From Rhodothermales bacterium (lineage in GTDB: Bacteria; Bacteroidota; Rhodothermia; Rhodothermales; Bin80), in the NCBI GenBank assembly GCA_012271205.1, contig JAAXGT010000091.1:1-60083 (forward strand): 60,083 nucleotides of DNA, given 5' to 3'. Shown piece by piece: positions 28,051 through 37,229 of the stretch. Below the pieces are notes generated by a model. That model was not told where the DNA came from, searched no databases, and saw only the letters and a program-made list of their open reading frames with translations. Positions within the stretch are counted from its first letter, which is position 1. The number at the start of each line of letters is the position of its first letter. A program made the position numbers and the translations under genes.

Positions 28051-30290
28051 TTGATTATCACAAACTTGCCCCGGTAGGTGGCCCCATCGGGAGTACGTAC
28101 AACGAAAAAGTAGACGCCCGAAGCGATCTCCTGATCATTGCGTGTTACTTGGAACCAAGCTGTGGAATATTGCGATGCGTCGTGTTCAATCGTATCCACA
28201 AGCTGCCCGCTGTAGGAGTAGATCTCGATAGTGGCCCGTTCGGGCAGCCCGTAAAAGCCGATCTGCTGTGCAGTATTTCCTGCGCCCCCACTTGAAAAGC
28301 CGCTGTCCAGATAAAAGGGGTTGGGTACAGCGTGCACTTCAACCAATTCATCTGCGGGACCGAGGGTTGCAGTTACATAAGAGAGGTTGGTTTTGCCGCT
28401 TTCATGGCCCTGAGCGTCTATTGAAGTCACCGCATACCACTGCGATTCACCGACAGTCGTCTCTGAGTCGATGAATTGGTACAGATCCGCTTCTGTGAGA
28501 TCGGCCGCGCTTCCGACGGGGATTTCTGTGAGCATGCGCCACGGTCCAATTGCAGCCTGCGCGCGGTACACACGGTAGGTGGTAACGGTACCGGTCAGAC
28601 GCGGATGCGTGAAGTTCTCCTGTGCCCGGCCCCAGCGCAAGACCGAGTGTGCTCTGTCGTTGTTTGTGATCGTAACCGCCGGTGCCGGTGGTGGGACAGG
28701 CAGCTGATAAACTCCGTCCCGGGGATTGTCTTCCGGCCAGTAGGGCAGCACGGGTTCATTGCCCGTATAGGCATGATAGGCCATGTCAGCCACATCCTTT
28801 ACTGTCCGCACATCCGAGTTTACGTAGTCCGGATAGCCGTATTCTCCCAGATAGTTTTCAGTGAGCGTCTGACCCGATGACGGATCAATGACCCGGTCCG
28901 AAAAATGCGGGACCTCGTGCCAAGGCATTTGTTCATCGATAACCTCTCCCAAGCCCCCGCCTTCGTCCCACTCCCCCGGTCCCTCAGCTGCTCCGTAGCC
29001 GACCATCTCGGCCAGCGAGAACTCAATCTTATCGCCAGGCTCCAAGATATAGGGACCAAACACGATATGGTGGCCTACCGCCTTGTAAGACTGCCGAAAA
29101 TTGAAGGCCCCGCGTCCGATCCACCGTAGAGAGTCCGGATCTTCCGTGTCGGGCGGTGGCGGAAATACCGTTTCGCGGTAGGGTGTGTACGTGCCACTCC
29201 AGCGCGTGTACGGGACGAGCTTCGGTTTCATCTTGCTTTCGCGCGAGTTCCCGCTCTCGACCTTGTTCATAAACGGCTGCTTCAGTGTGCTGTCGGAGTC
29301 GATCATGCGCTCATTGGACACGCGGGGATCGAGCGCAAAAGTGTTCCCTATGGTGGCCAGGTGATTCCGGTCATAGAAGAGCATCTGAATGCCAGGGGCT
29401 TGGGGTGACATAAGTCCACCGCCCTGCTCTCCCGTTGACGCGTAGGTTGCGAAGTATTTTGGATCAGGCTTGCCTGACGCGGCGAAATCGGAGTCTACTC
29501 CATTGCCAATATTGAGTACATACCGCAACCAGCGATGTCGGTCGAAGTAACCGCGCAAGTCGTTCTTGTACATAAAATCATATTCCCACGTCCCGTACCA
29601 CCGCTGAAATCCCAGCATTGAAGGTGCCACGCCGTAATGGAATCCGATGAGCACTTCGTAGAGCGTTTCATTGTTATTGGCAACGCCGTCCCCATCTGTG
29701 TCGCCAGTGTTTTCGAACGTGTATTCGAATAGGATCAGATCGTCATAATCCGGATAACTCCAGGCGCGGCTTGTGCGCGTGACGGAAATTCCCGTGTTAC
29801 TGCCCCACTGGGCTACAATGATTTCTTCGGCCTCATTGGGATCATAGGCAGGATTGAGCGTGCCGTCTTCCAGCAGCGGGTAGTTCTCTATACGTTCAAT
29901 GGAAATCGGAAAGGAATACACCCCGGCCACTGTGATCGGAATGTGCTGTCCGGACGATCCGCCAAACGAATACAAGCGTTGATCGAGATCGAAAATGTTG
30001 ACCCCGCTGTACGAAGCTGCGATAGAGATCCCGCCCCCGATGATGTTGTGTTGGCCGCTGTACTGCAGCCCGTCTATGGCCGTAGCGGAATAGCCCGGCC
30101 ACTCCATAAGCGGATCCAGAGTGATATCGTGATCGCGGTAGAACCACTTGCGCCCGATTTCACCCGTATTGTAGACCGTCTCATGCAGCATTCCGCGACG
30201 GTGCACCCGTTTGTCTCGCAGGACCTGTGCATTCGCAACCGGCAGCGAAACCGAAACAGTCAGCAAGAGCGCAAGGAATCGGACCGTCAT
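28047..30290 (-). CDS. Large T9SS-secreted surface protein with fibronectin-like region, following the TonB receptor
   Basis: 747 residues with a signal peptide (1 to about 21). The N-terminal and central parts are rich in aromatic and Gly residues and resemble a family often encoded after SusC-like receptors in Rhodothermota-type genomes; no catalytic motif is visible. Residues about 560-650 have a fibronectin type III character (TGTVTTYRVYRAQAAIGPWR). The C-terminus is a T9SS sorting domain (AVPNPFYLDSGF, IEIYSYSGQLV, ASGVYFFVVRT). It occupies the place where SusD normally stands, so a surface glycan-binding role is plausible but unproven. Confidence 0.8.
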   Translation of the reverse strand: MTVRFLALLLTVSVSLPVANAQVLRDKRVHRRGMLHETVYNTGEIGRKWFYRDHDITLDPLMEWPGYSATAIDGLQYSGQHNIIGGGISIAASYSGVNIFDLDQRLYSFGGSSGQHIPITVAGVYSFPISIERIENYPLLEDGTLNPAYDPNEAEEIIVAQWGSNTGISVTRTSRAWSYPDYDDLILFEYTFENTGDTDGDGVANNNETLYEVLIGFHYGVAPSMLGFQRWYGTWEYDFMYKNDLRGYFDRHRWLRYVLNIGNGVDSDFAASGKPDPKYFATYASTGEQGGGLMSPQAPGIQMLFYDRNHLATIGNTFALDPRVSNERMIDSDSTLKQPFMNKVESGNSRESKMKPKLVPYTRWSGTYTPYRETVFPPPPDTEDPDSLRWIGRGAFNFRQSYKAVGHHIVFGPYILEPGDKIEFSLAEMVGYGAAEGPGEWDEGGGLGEVIDEQMPWHEVPHFSDRVIDPSSGQTLTENYLGEYGYPDYVNSDVRTVKDVADMAYHAYTGNEPVLPYWPEDNPRDGVYQLPVPPPAPAVTITNNDRAHSVLRWGRAQENFTHPRLTGTVTTYRVYRAQAAIGPWRMLTEIPVGSAADLTEADLYQFIDSETTVGESQWYAVTSIDAQGHESGKTNLSYVTATLGPADELVEVHAVPNPFYLDSGFSSGGAGNTAQQIGFYGLPERATIEIYSYSGQLVDTIEHDASQYSTAWFQVTRNDQEIASGVYFFVVRTPDGATYRGKFVIIK

Positions 30291-30306
30291 ATCTGCGTAC
30301 CGAAAG

Positions 30307-33132
30307 TCACATGTTTACAACAACGCCAAACCGGACTGAACGAGGTCCGTTGTCGAAAATGCGGAAAGTCTGCACGGCAGCCAAGTCCGGATTATTGCTG
30401 TCGGGCAGCGCATATTCGATATCCTGCCCATCCTCATATCGACGCAGCGTCTCGGAGTCCAAAAAGACGCGGTTATAGTCGAATACACGAGTGTTGAACA
30501 GGTTGAACACTTCAGAAAAAACATCCAGTCTCGCTGATCCGACACGGATGCCCTTTGTGATCTTGAGATCCGTGTTGTGCTCCCACGGAGTGCGTTCCGT
30601 GTTCAGTTTGGCGTAATTGTCTCCCAGCAATTCGCTGGGTGTATACGGCCTTCCGCTTCGGCTGTCCTGGAGGAAGTTGATTCTTATGCGTCCCAGCGGA
30701 AAAGTGCCTGCGATTTGCGGCCCCCATCTCTGAGGCAGGTTGAGGCCGGCAATCAGCACCAAGGCATGCCGCCGATCAAAATCCAGCAGAATGTCCCGCG
30801 GGCTGGGGGCTTGAGACTGCTCGTTGTTTTCGTCGACAATCGGACTGCGACCGGTCGGCGTGGAATTCTTGCCGGTCGCAACAGAAAAGTGATAGCGAAC
30901 GGAGCCCGAAATGATACCCCGTCGCTTGTTCAGGCGGAGGCTGAAACCGCGAATATTGGCATAATCCCGATTACCGAGCGTTTCGTACAGGTTGTCGTTC
31001 GCGTCGATGTACACGACGCGTTGGATCAGGTTCTTGACATCCTTGTAATACCCGCTCACATCCAGCGTGAACCCGCGTGAGACACCCAATACCAGTCCGA
31101 CATCGTAGCTCTTTGTTTCTTCCGGCTTGAGGAGCGGGTTCCCGAGGCGTCGCGGCTCGACCGTACCTAGATTTTCGTTGAACAGCGTAGTCCGCCGTCC
31201 GATCAGGCTCTCGAGACCGGGTCGTTTGAGATAGTTGCCGTAGTTCAAGTGGAATACCGCCCGCTCGCTGATCGGAAACGAAAAGCCCAGCCGAGGTTGC
31301 AGACGGGCAATCACGGGCGTATCGGACTTCTCGGCAGATTCCTCATTAATGAGTGCCGGATTGTCGGGATCACGGAAAGGGGAAAAAGTATCGGTGTAAT
31401 ACTTCACGTTCTGGTCGTAGAAATCAAAGCGCAGTCCGACATTGGTGACCATGCCCTCGAATTCCATCTTGTCTTGGATGTACAGGGCGCCTTCGTACGG
31501 TTTGGCTCGATAATACTCCCGAACGGCACTGGACTCGGAAGAGTGATTTAGCCGGTTTTCGACATCAATGTCATACAGGTTGCCCTGGAGGCCCACCTTG
31601 AGCTGGTGACCGTTCGATACCTGGCTGGTAATGAATCCAACGGCGGAATAAGTCCACGACACCTCGTCGAAAAAGTCATCGTCCATCACGCCCGTGCGGA
31701 ATCCGTCTTCCCAGTAAAGCCGCTCCCACACGGACCGGTCCGTGATGTCATCCCGAAAGCGGTCCGGGGCAATCACATCGACTCCTTCGTCGAGTCGCGT
31801 CTGCATTCCGTTCAGGGCCAGTTCATAATAAGTGCGGTCGCTGAGCACATGGGAATAGACCAGGCCCAAGCCCGTGCTTCGGTCAAGAATCTTGTTGGCG
31901 CCAATCACGCGATCATACACCCATCTGTAAAAGCCTCCGGAGGAGTAGCTGAACTCCTGCTGGTAGACGCTGCCGTACATTCCGCTGAGTTTTAGCTTAA
32001 TGCCGGGGGCTGGTTTCAGTACAACATTTCCCATCACCTGTGCTTGCCTGTCGGATTCGGGGGTCGGCAGCAGGGGCCATACGCGATTGAACTGAGTCGC
32101 CACAAACAGGCTGGCTTTCTCGGAAAGGGGGCCGCCGAGCGTGAAATCAACCAGTGCGTCCCAACGGTTGTCATATTCATAGCCGATGTCCCGATGCGTT
32201 CGCCGCCACAGGTCATATGCGAGCTGGGCACCTTCATCGGGATCCACCCGGGAGCCAAAACCACGCCCTACGGCCCCCTGCCACCGCGGTCTGTCGTCGT
32301 TTTCCGGGTCTGGGGACTTCCACCATTCCAAGTTGTCCATCAGGCGTATGTACGGGTTGGAAGCGGGGTCAAACACGCTTCCGCCGAAGTGTTTGTAACC
32401 GGGCACACGCGTTCGGAATTCAGCCCGGCTGCTCCACAAATCACCGCCTTCCTTGGTTGAAATATTGATTACACCACTCATGGCGTTGCCGTATTCAGCC
32501 GAGAATCCACTGGTTATCACCTCAACTTCTTCAACGGCACTCAACATGGGCGTAAAAGAGCGGGAGGAATTGAGGGGGTTGACAATCCCCATGCCAGCCA
32601 ACACGTAAAGCTCCTCGTTGGATCGACCTCCCCTGAAATGGCCATCATTGATTTCGGCTTGGAGCCCGAGTACATCAGACAGGTCGGTTACACCTGCAAT
32701 CTGCTCCACTTCTTCTGGACGAATGATCTCCAGCGTGGCCGTCTGATCGGGTTCGACGTCCGGGCGGACAGCGATTACTAAGAGTTCATCTCCCTCCGTA
32801 GTCGCTTCCTCCAGGACAAAATCAACCGTGGCTGTCCGATTAATGTTGACAATCACTTCGGACTGTGTCACTGTCCGAAAGCCAACAAAGGAGGCCCTTA
32901 AACTGTAGGTGCCGGGCTCGACGTTCAAAATGAAGTATCGGCCGTCATTATCCGTCGAGGCGCCCCGCGTCGTGCCGACAATGACTACGTTAACTCCGAT
33001 CATGGTTACCCCTGATTCATCCGTGACCACACCGGTAATCTTGCCGGACTGAGCACTGGCCGGAGTAGTGTGAAAGAAGTACACGAAAGCCAGGAAGATC
33101 CCGAACACAAAGCCCCAGACCTGCTTATTCAT
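30307..33132 (-). CDS. SusC-like TonB-dependent receptor with carboxypeptidase-like regulatory domain
   Basis: 941-residue outer-membrane transporter, first gene of the minus-strand alginate operon. I start at ATG 33132, which gives a signal peptide (MNKQVWGFVFGIFLAFVYFF); an open frame extends to 33201. Residues about 30-110 are a carboxypeptidase-D-like domain (ITGVVTDESGVTMIGVNVVI). A plug domain follows (SNEELYVLAGMGIVNPLNSS, FSAEYGNAMSGVINISTKEG), then a long 22-strand-type barrel. It would import alginate oligosaccharides using TonB energy. No SusD homologue follows; the next genes are a T9SS-secreted protein and a PorV-like barrel. Confidence 0.93.
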   Translation of the reverse strand: MNKQVWGFVFGIFLAFVYFFHTTPASAQSGKITGVVTDESGVTMIGVNVVIVGTTRGASTDNDGRYFILNVEPGTYSLRASFVGFRTVTQSEVIVNINRTATVDFVLEEATTEGDELLVIAVRPDVEPDQTATLEIIRPEEVEQIAGVTDLSDVLGLQAEINDGHFRGGRSNEELYVLAGMGIVNPLNSSRSFTPMLSAVEEVEVITSGFSAEYGNAMSGVINISTKEGGDLWSSRAEFRTRVPGYKHFGGSVFDPASNPYIRLMDNLEWWKSPDPENDDRPRWQGAVGRGFGSRVDPDEGAQLAYDLWRRTHRDIGYEYDNRWDALVDFTLGGPLSEKASLFVATQFNRVWPLLPTPESDRQAQVMGNVVLKPAPGIKLKLSGMYGSVYQQEFSYSSGGFYRWVYDRVIGANKILDRSTGLGLVYSHVLSDRTYYELALNGMQTRLDEGVDVIAPDRFRDDITDRSVWERLYWEDGFRTGVMDDDFFDEVSWTYSAVGFITSQVSNGHQLKVGLQGNLYDIDVENRLNHSSESSAVREYYRAKPYEGALYIQDKMEFEGMVTNVGLRFDFYDQNVKYYTDTFSPFRDPDNPALINEESAEKSDTPVIARLQPRLGFSFPISERAVFHLNYGNYLKRPGLESLIGRRTTLFNENLGTVEPRRLGNPLLKPEETKSYDVGLVLGVSRGFTLDVSGYYKDVKNLIQRVVYIDANDNLYETLGNRDYANIRGFSLRLNKRRGIISGSVRYHFSVATGKNSTPTGRSPIVDENNEQSQAPSPRDILLDFDRRHALVLIAGLNLPQRWGPQIAGTFPLGRIRINFLQDSRSGRPYTPSELLGDNYAKLNTERTPWEHNTDLKITKGIRVGSARLDVFSEVFNLFNTRVFDYNRVFLDSETLRRYEDGQDIEYALPDSNNPDLAAVQTFRIFDNGPRSVRFGVVVNM

Positions 33133-33165
33133 ATCGGGATCGTGCCATAGATGTAAGATGTCATA

Positions 33166-33195
33166 CAAATTAGGAGTTTCGGGAGAAAGTTTCAA
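33166..33195 (-). promoter_or_regulatory. Candidate Bacteroidota-type promoter of the alginate operon
   Basis: On the minus strand, TTG (33193-33195) and TAATTTG (33166-33172) are spaced 20 bases apart, near the Bacteroidota pattern TTTG-N19-TAnnTTTG. The site lies about 35 bp upstream of the TonB-receptor start. A short direct repeat GAAACT flanks it. This is a pattern match only. Confidence 0.3.
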
Positions 33196-34499
33196 GCACA
33201 ACCTGTACGCATCGCATTACGCGGGCTTGGCGGAGGGGCGACGTGATTGTCATTATAAGGAAGACGTGCTCGTCCGGTTACCTTTCAAGGTGCTGAAGAT
33301 CCTGTGTGACAATAGGAACCCATACTTGGCCACTCCGTCCCTGGTTCTTCGTCGCGAACTCAACGGGGCCTGATGCAGCCGTGCCAAATCTTGGCCGGGA
33401 GCGGTTTACGATACTGGCCCAGTGATCTGCAGCGGCTGCCCACGCTCCCGGGCCGGTTTACCCTCATCGCTTGCTCTGGCTGTCGGGCTTTCCATACGTA
33501 ACGCGAAGAGAGGGGCATCTCAGGCGGTCGGAATTGGCCCTGATTTAACCGGATATGAAATCGCGATTGATTTTGGTCCGCCTGCGGTACGTACGAGATT
33601 CAACCCCATCTACTCTCATGGTGCCGCACGCGCTTTTCAGGCCAGTCGCATATGGCCCGGTCACAGTGCCGGTTCGATCGGATTCCCCACCAATTCCAAT
33701 GATATCGCCTGAAACCTCATTGGGCAATCGGCTTCGCAATTCAGGGATGTTGAATTGGTTTGCCTCATTCACCAGGACAGAGGCAAATCCGGAAGTGTGT
33801 GTCCCCTAAAGATGACCCGGTGGCATTCGGGTATTTTCGATCCATTTCAGGAAGCTCTTGTCGGCTAATGGCAGAGGTTATGTACGCGCCATGAGGCATG
33901 CTTGGGGCTAACAAGCTCATTTGACAAGCTTCGGCGAAAACCGGGGGCATAACCGATGCGGGCGGGGCTACTTGGAAGCCGCCAAATTGCCCCCGTTGTC
34001 AAAAGCTCATGCAATCTCGGCTTTCCAGCCTGTGCGGGCGGGTGCATTACGCAGGAGGCGGGATTATGTCTGTAAACCCTCGCCGGAGTCTCAGGGCCAT
34101 CGCCAACTACGACTGGACCTACATGTTGGGAGCCTCATTCTATCTCCTCCGCTGTGATAAATGAAAACCCGGGTCGTTCCAGAGGCCGCGTTTCGTAACA
34201 CGTTGCTTGGCGACCAGTCCAAAGCCGCAGCTTATTTGTCCCGCATGGCTTCGTTTACCCGATTGGGTGAAGCTGCAGAACCTGTGTTCAGGTGGTTACG
34301 ATCAGAGCCAAAATCTCATCTGGACGGACATTATTGCTGATAGCTGGTACGAGGCGGTCACCCAGGCAGCCTAGCAGACTCACTCCTTCCCCGACCGCAA
34401 AAATCGGGATCAATGAGGTCGACACATAATCAAGTCACTATCGCGCTTCGAGTACTCGAACAGGACAGTCGTATAGCGTCTGCCCTTGGCGCTTTGTGA
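33196..34499. other. Gene-poor 1.3-kb stretch
   Basis: No open frame here has a recognisable domain, and the longest candidates (33422-33712, 33555-33809 plus; 33545-33772 minus) overlap each other with unlikely compositions. The only small frame with an ordinary-looking composition is 34161-34340 plus, 59 codons, reading MKTRVVPEAAFRNTLLGDQS at its start. I cannot assign it. The region separates the alginate operon from the housekeeping block and may hold decayed sequence. Confidence 0.4.
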
Positions 34500-34709
34500 T
34501 CACTTCCTTGGATCACCAGAAACGGCCGGCTGCGGCTGTTCTTTTGAGGAGTCCAACTTTGCGTTGATGGACATCGCGGCCAACCTGGTACTTTCAATGC
34601 GATGCCATTGCCACCACGCGGCGTAGATGCCGACGGTGATGATGGAAAGCAGCATGAAAATCAGGAAGCTGCCAAAATTGGTTTGTGTTCTTATCTCCGC
34701 GTTAGTCAT
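34500..34709 (-). CDS. Small single-pass membrane protein, DUF4234-like
   Basis: 69 residues from ATG 34709. The segment FGSFLIFMLLSIITVGIYAA followed by WWQWHRIE matches the pattern of DUF4234-like small membrane proteins, in which a helix ends in a VGIY motif next to a Trp-rich juxtamembrane stretch. The C-terminal about 25 residues are polar. A longer open frame upstream to 34898 is low-complexity and was not used. Function unknown; it stands alone between gene-poor stretches. Confidence 0.45.
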   Translation of the reverse strand: MTNAEIRTQTNFGSFLIFMLLSIITVGIYAAWWQWHRIESTRLAAMSINAKLDSSKEQPQPAVSGDPRK

Positions 34710-34837
34710 ATTACGCAGGGTTTTATGATGTTCGGAGAATCTATGAAACGTGATGCAAATAACAGCCACAGTTAACCTGAAGCGCGCCACCGCGACATCC
34801 CGAACGGATTTGTGGGCCCAGCCGCATCTGGTACGTG

Positions 34838-35149
34838 TCAGCCCAGCACCTCGCCGGGTACACCGGTGTTTGTGGGCAGCGGATTGAGCGGGTCCCATTG
34901 AGGTTTAGTGGGTATCCGCAACAGATTCGGAAGCACGGCGATACCCGCAACTTCCTTTGGTGCCCCCGGTAGCGGCGAAAAGGTGTTACGACTCATAAGT
35001 TTCGTGCCCAATGGCAGCTCTTGCATGGCCGATCGGCATTTATCCAAGGCTTCACGCCGGTCATACCCGTATGCAAACGCCCGAGAAAAACAAGGCGGTC
35101 GCGCATCAGGGTCGTAACCATATAATAATCCGGCTGGTCGTTGCGGCAA
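34838..35149 (-). CDS. Hypothetical small protein after the prenyl synthase gene, doubtful
   Basis: 103 codons from a TTG at 35149, three bases after the prenyl synthase stop. The sequence contains YGYDPDARPPCFSRAFAYGY and a Pro-rich end, with no motif I recognise and no signal peptide. The tight spacing after the prenyl synthase gene is the main argument that it is translated; the unusual start codon and lack of a known family argue against. It could be a decayed gene. Confidence 0.25.
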   Translation of the reverse strand: MPQRPAGLLYGYDPDARPPCFSRAFAYGYDRREALDKCRSAMQELPLGTKLMSRNTFSPLPGAPKEVAGIAVLPNLLRIPTKPQWDPLNPLPTNTGVPGEVLG

Positions 35150-35152
35150 CCG

Positions 35153-36148
35153 CTATTTCTTGCGGGCAATTATGTAACGACTGAGAGCGGTTAGCGACTG
35201 GCGGGCAGGGCAGTCGGGGAAGGTGTGCAGCAGGGCTTGCACCTCAGTAATATGAGCCTCCATACGCCCTCGGGCATACGCCAAGCCGCCTGCAGCCTCC
35301 ACAAAGGAGCACACACGGGTACGATCCTTGACTGATTTCTTGCGACGACGTACAATCTGCAAAATAGACCGTCGCTCAGCCGGCTCGGCGCTGCGCAGGG
35401 CGTGGATAAGAGGCAGTGTGACGAGTTTTTTTTTCAGATCCGCACCGACAGGTTTTCCAACATTGCCCGTCCCGTAATCAAAAAGGTCATCCCGGATCTG
35501 GAAGGCCAAACCCAACTGCTCGCCAATCTCGCCCATACGATTAACGACCTCAGCACTTGCCCCCGTACTGTACGCTCCACAGCGCGTGCAGGCAGCAATA
35601 AGAGACGCTGTTTTGTCGGAAATAATCCGGTAGTAGGTCTCTTCATTCAGATCCAGTCGCCGTGTGCGTTCGACCTGCAAGAGTTCGCCTTCACTCATGC
35701 GCTGCACGGCATCGCTAAGCGTCTTCAAGAGATCAAAGTCATTGTGCTCCAGTGCCAGTAGCAGCCCGCGGCTCAAGAAATAGTCACCCACGAGCACGGC
35801 CACTTTGTTGCCCCAGAGCGCATTAATCGAAAAAGCACCGCGACGTTTTTCGGATTCGTCCACAACATCGTCATGCACCAAAGTGGCTGTGTGCAAGAGC
35901 TCAACCAGTGTGGCAGCGCGGTAGCTGCGCTCCGTTACCCCCCCACACAAGTGCGCCGACAAGAGTACTAGCGTCGGACGAATACGCTTTCCCTTTTGGC
36001 GCAGAACATACTGAACAATGCGGTCCAACAGACCGTGCCGGACACGCACGGCCTCCCGAAACTTCCGCTGAAAGGCTTTGAGGTCGTCCTCTACGACCGA
36101 CTGGATCTCTCGCAGCGTGATCGCAGGTTCTGCCTGAGTAGCTGCCAT
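35153..36148 (-). CDS. ispB: Polyprenyl diphosphate synthase (all-trans, IspB-like)
   Basis: 331-residue trans-isoprenyl diphosphate synthase making the side chain of menaquinone or ubiquinone from FPP/GPP and IPP. I start at ATG 36148; the upstream open frame reaches into the next gene. The first aspartate-rich motif is LVHDDVVDE at about 91-98 and the second is IRDDLFDYG at about 218-226. KGKRIRP near residue 52 binds IPP. Residues Ala/Thr before the first motif (HTATLVHDD) favour a long-chain product. It follows the BtuC-like gene on the same strand. Confidence 0.92.
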   Translation of the reverse strand: MAATQAEPAITLREIQSVVEDDLKAFQRKFREAVRVRHGLLDRIVQYVLRQKGKRIRPTLVLLSAHLCGGVTERSYRAATLVELLHTATLVHDDVVDESEKRRGAFSINALWGNKVAVLVGDYFLSRGLLLALEHNDFDLLKTLSDAVQRMSEGELLQVERTRRLDLNEETYYRIISDKTASLIAACTRCGAYSTGASAEVVNRMGEIGEQLGLAFQIRDDLFDYGTGNVGKPVGADLKKKLVTLPLIHALRSAEPAERRSILQIVRRRKKSVKDRTRVCSFVEAAGGLAYARGRMEAHITEVQALLHTFPDCPARQSLTALSRYIIARKK

Positions 36149-36212
36149 CCGGCCGGACCTGAATAAATCGGCGCCATTAACGAAAAGCAATGCACAAGTG
36201 TTCAACGAAACA

Positions 36213-37229
36213 CTAACCAAAACCGTAATCGCTGCGCCGAAGTAGTGCTAAAAAGAAAGGCACACCACAAAGCGCGGTCACAATGCCGACCGGAAGCTGC
36301 TCGCCCGGCAGAAGCAGGCGAGCCGCCAAGTCAGCCCACAACAAAAACAGTGCACCGACAATAAAGCAGGCGGGAAGAAGCCGACGATGCGTAACCCCCG
36401 TGATGGAGCGCACCGCATGCGGGACAATCAGACCCACAAAGCCGATGGCTCCGCTTGCGGCTACAATTGAGCCGGTAACCAAAGCCGCAACGACGATCAA
36501 GAGTCGCTTGATGTGCTCCACCCGTACCCCCAGATTATGCGCTGGCTCATCGCCTAGCAGCATGGCATCTAGGGGCTGCGCCATTAGCAGCAACACCGCC
36601 AACCCTAGGAGTGTGGCCAAGGTGGGCCAAGGCAGAAGCGTCCAGGTTGCGTGATGCAGCGAGCCCAAAAGCCAGAAGAGCACGGCGCGCAGCTTGTCCG
36701 GCTCAGGCGAGGACAGCGTTATAAAGGAAGTAATGGATGCCATTAGTGCGGCGATAGCAACGCCAGCCAGGAGCAGTCGCGCAACCGAAAGCCGCCCACG
36801 GCCACCGGCGACGCTGTATACGATGGTTATGGCGCATAACCCTCCAGCAAATGCGGCTAGCGGCATGGACAGATTTTTGGATAGTAGCGGGGGCAAAAAG
36901 CCCAGATAGAATAGCGAGGCACCGGCGGTGGCCCCGCTGGAAATTCCAAGGATATAAGGCTCCGCCAGCGGATTGCGGACCAGGGTCTGCATTGCGGCGC
37001 CGACAGAAGCCAATCCGCCACCAACCACAAGCGCCAACACAGCCCGTGGCAGGCGCAGGTTCCAGACAATGCGATCTGCTATGGCATCCGGTGCGGTCGC
37101 ATGCCCCAGAGTGATGCGGTACCAGAATACGCGTCCAACCTCTGCCAGCGTTACCGCCTCCCCCAGCGCGACCGCGAGGGCCACACTGATAAGCAGTGCA
37201 AAAACCAGTAGCCCGTACCAGAGCTTCAT
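36213..37229 (-). CDS. FecCD/BtuC-family ABC transporter permease
   Basis: 338-residue inner-membrane permease of the vitamin B12, siderophore or haem import type. It has about ten hydrophobic segments. Landmarks are RLPRAVLALVVGGGLASVGA, VRNPLAEPYILGISSGATAG and AAIALMASI-type helices, and GAIGFVGLIVPHAVRSITG near residue 270, which contacts the ATPase. I start at ATG 37229, which overlaps the stop of the binding-protein gene by four bases (ATGA). No ABC ATPase gene lies next to it in this window. Confidence 0.92.
   Translation of the reverse strand: MKLWYGLLVFALLISVALAVALGEAVTLAEVGRVFWYRITLGHATAPDAIADRIVWNLRLPRAVLALVVGGGLASVGAAMQTLVRNPLAEPYILGISSGATAGASLFYLGFLPPLLSKNLSMPLAAFAGGLCAITIVYSVAGGRGRLSVARLLLAGVAIAALMASITSFITLSSPEPDKLRAVLFWLLGSLHHATWTLLPWPTLATLLGLAVLLLMAQPLDAMLLGDEPAHNLGVRVEHIKRLLIVVAALVTGSIVAASGAIGFVGLIVPHAVRSITGVTHRRLLPACFIVGALFLLWADLAARLLLPGEQLPVGIVTALCGVPFFLALLRRSDYGFG

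Noticed and set aside
33422-33809. Overlapping frames on both strands in the gene-poor region
   Set aside because: Mutually overlapping, no family pattern, unnatural composition.
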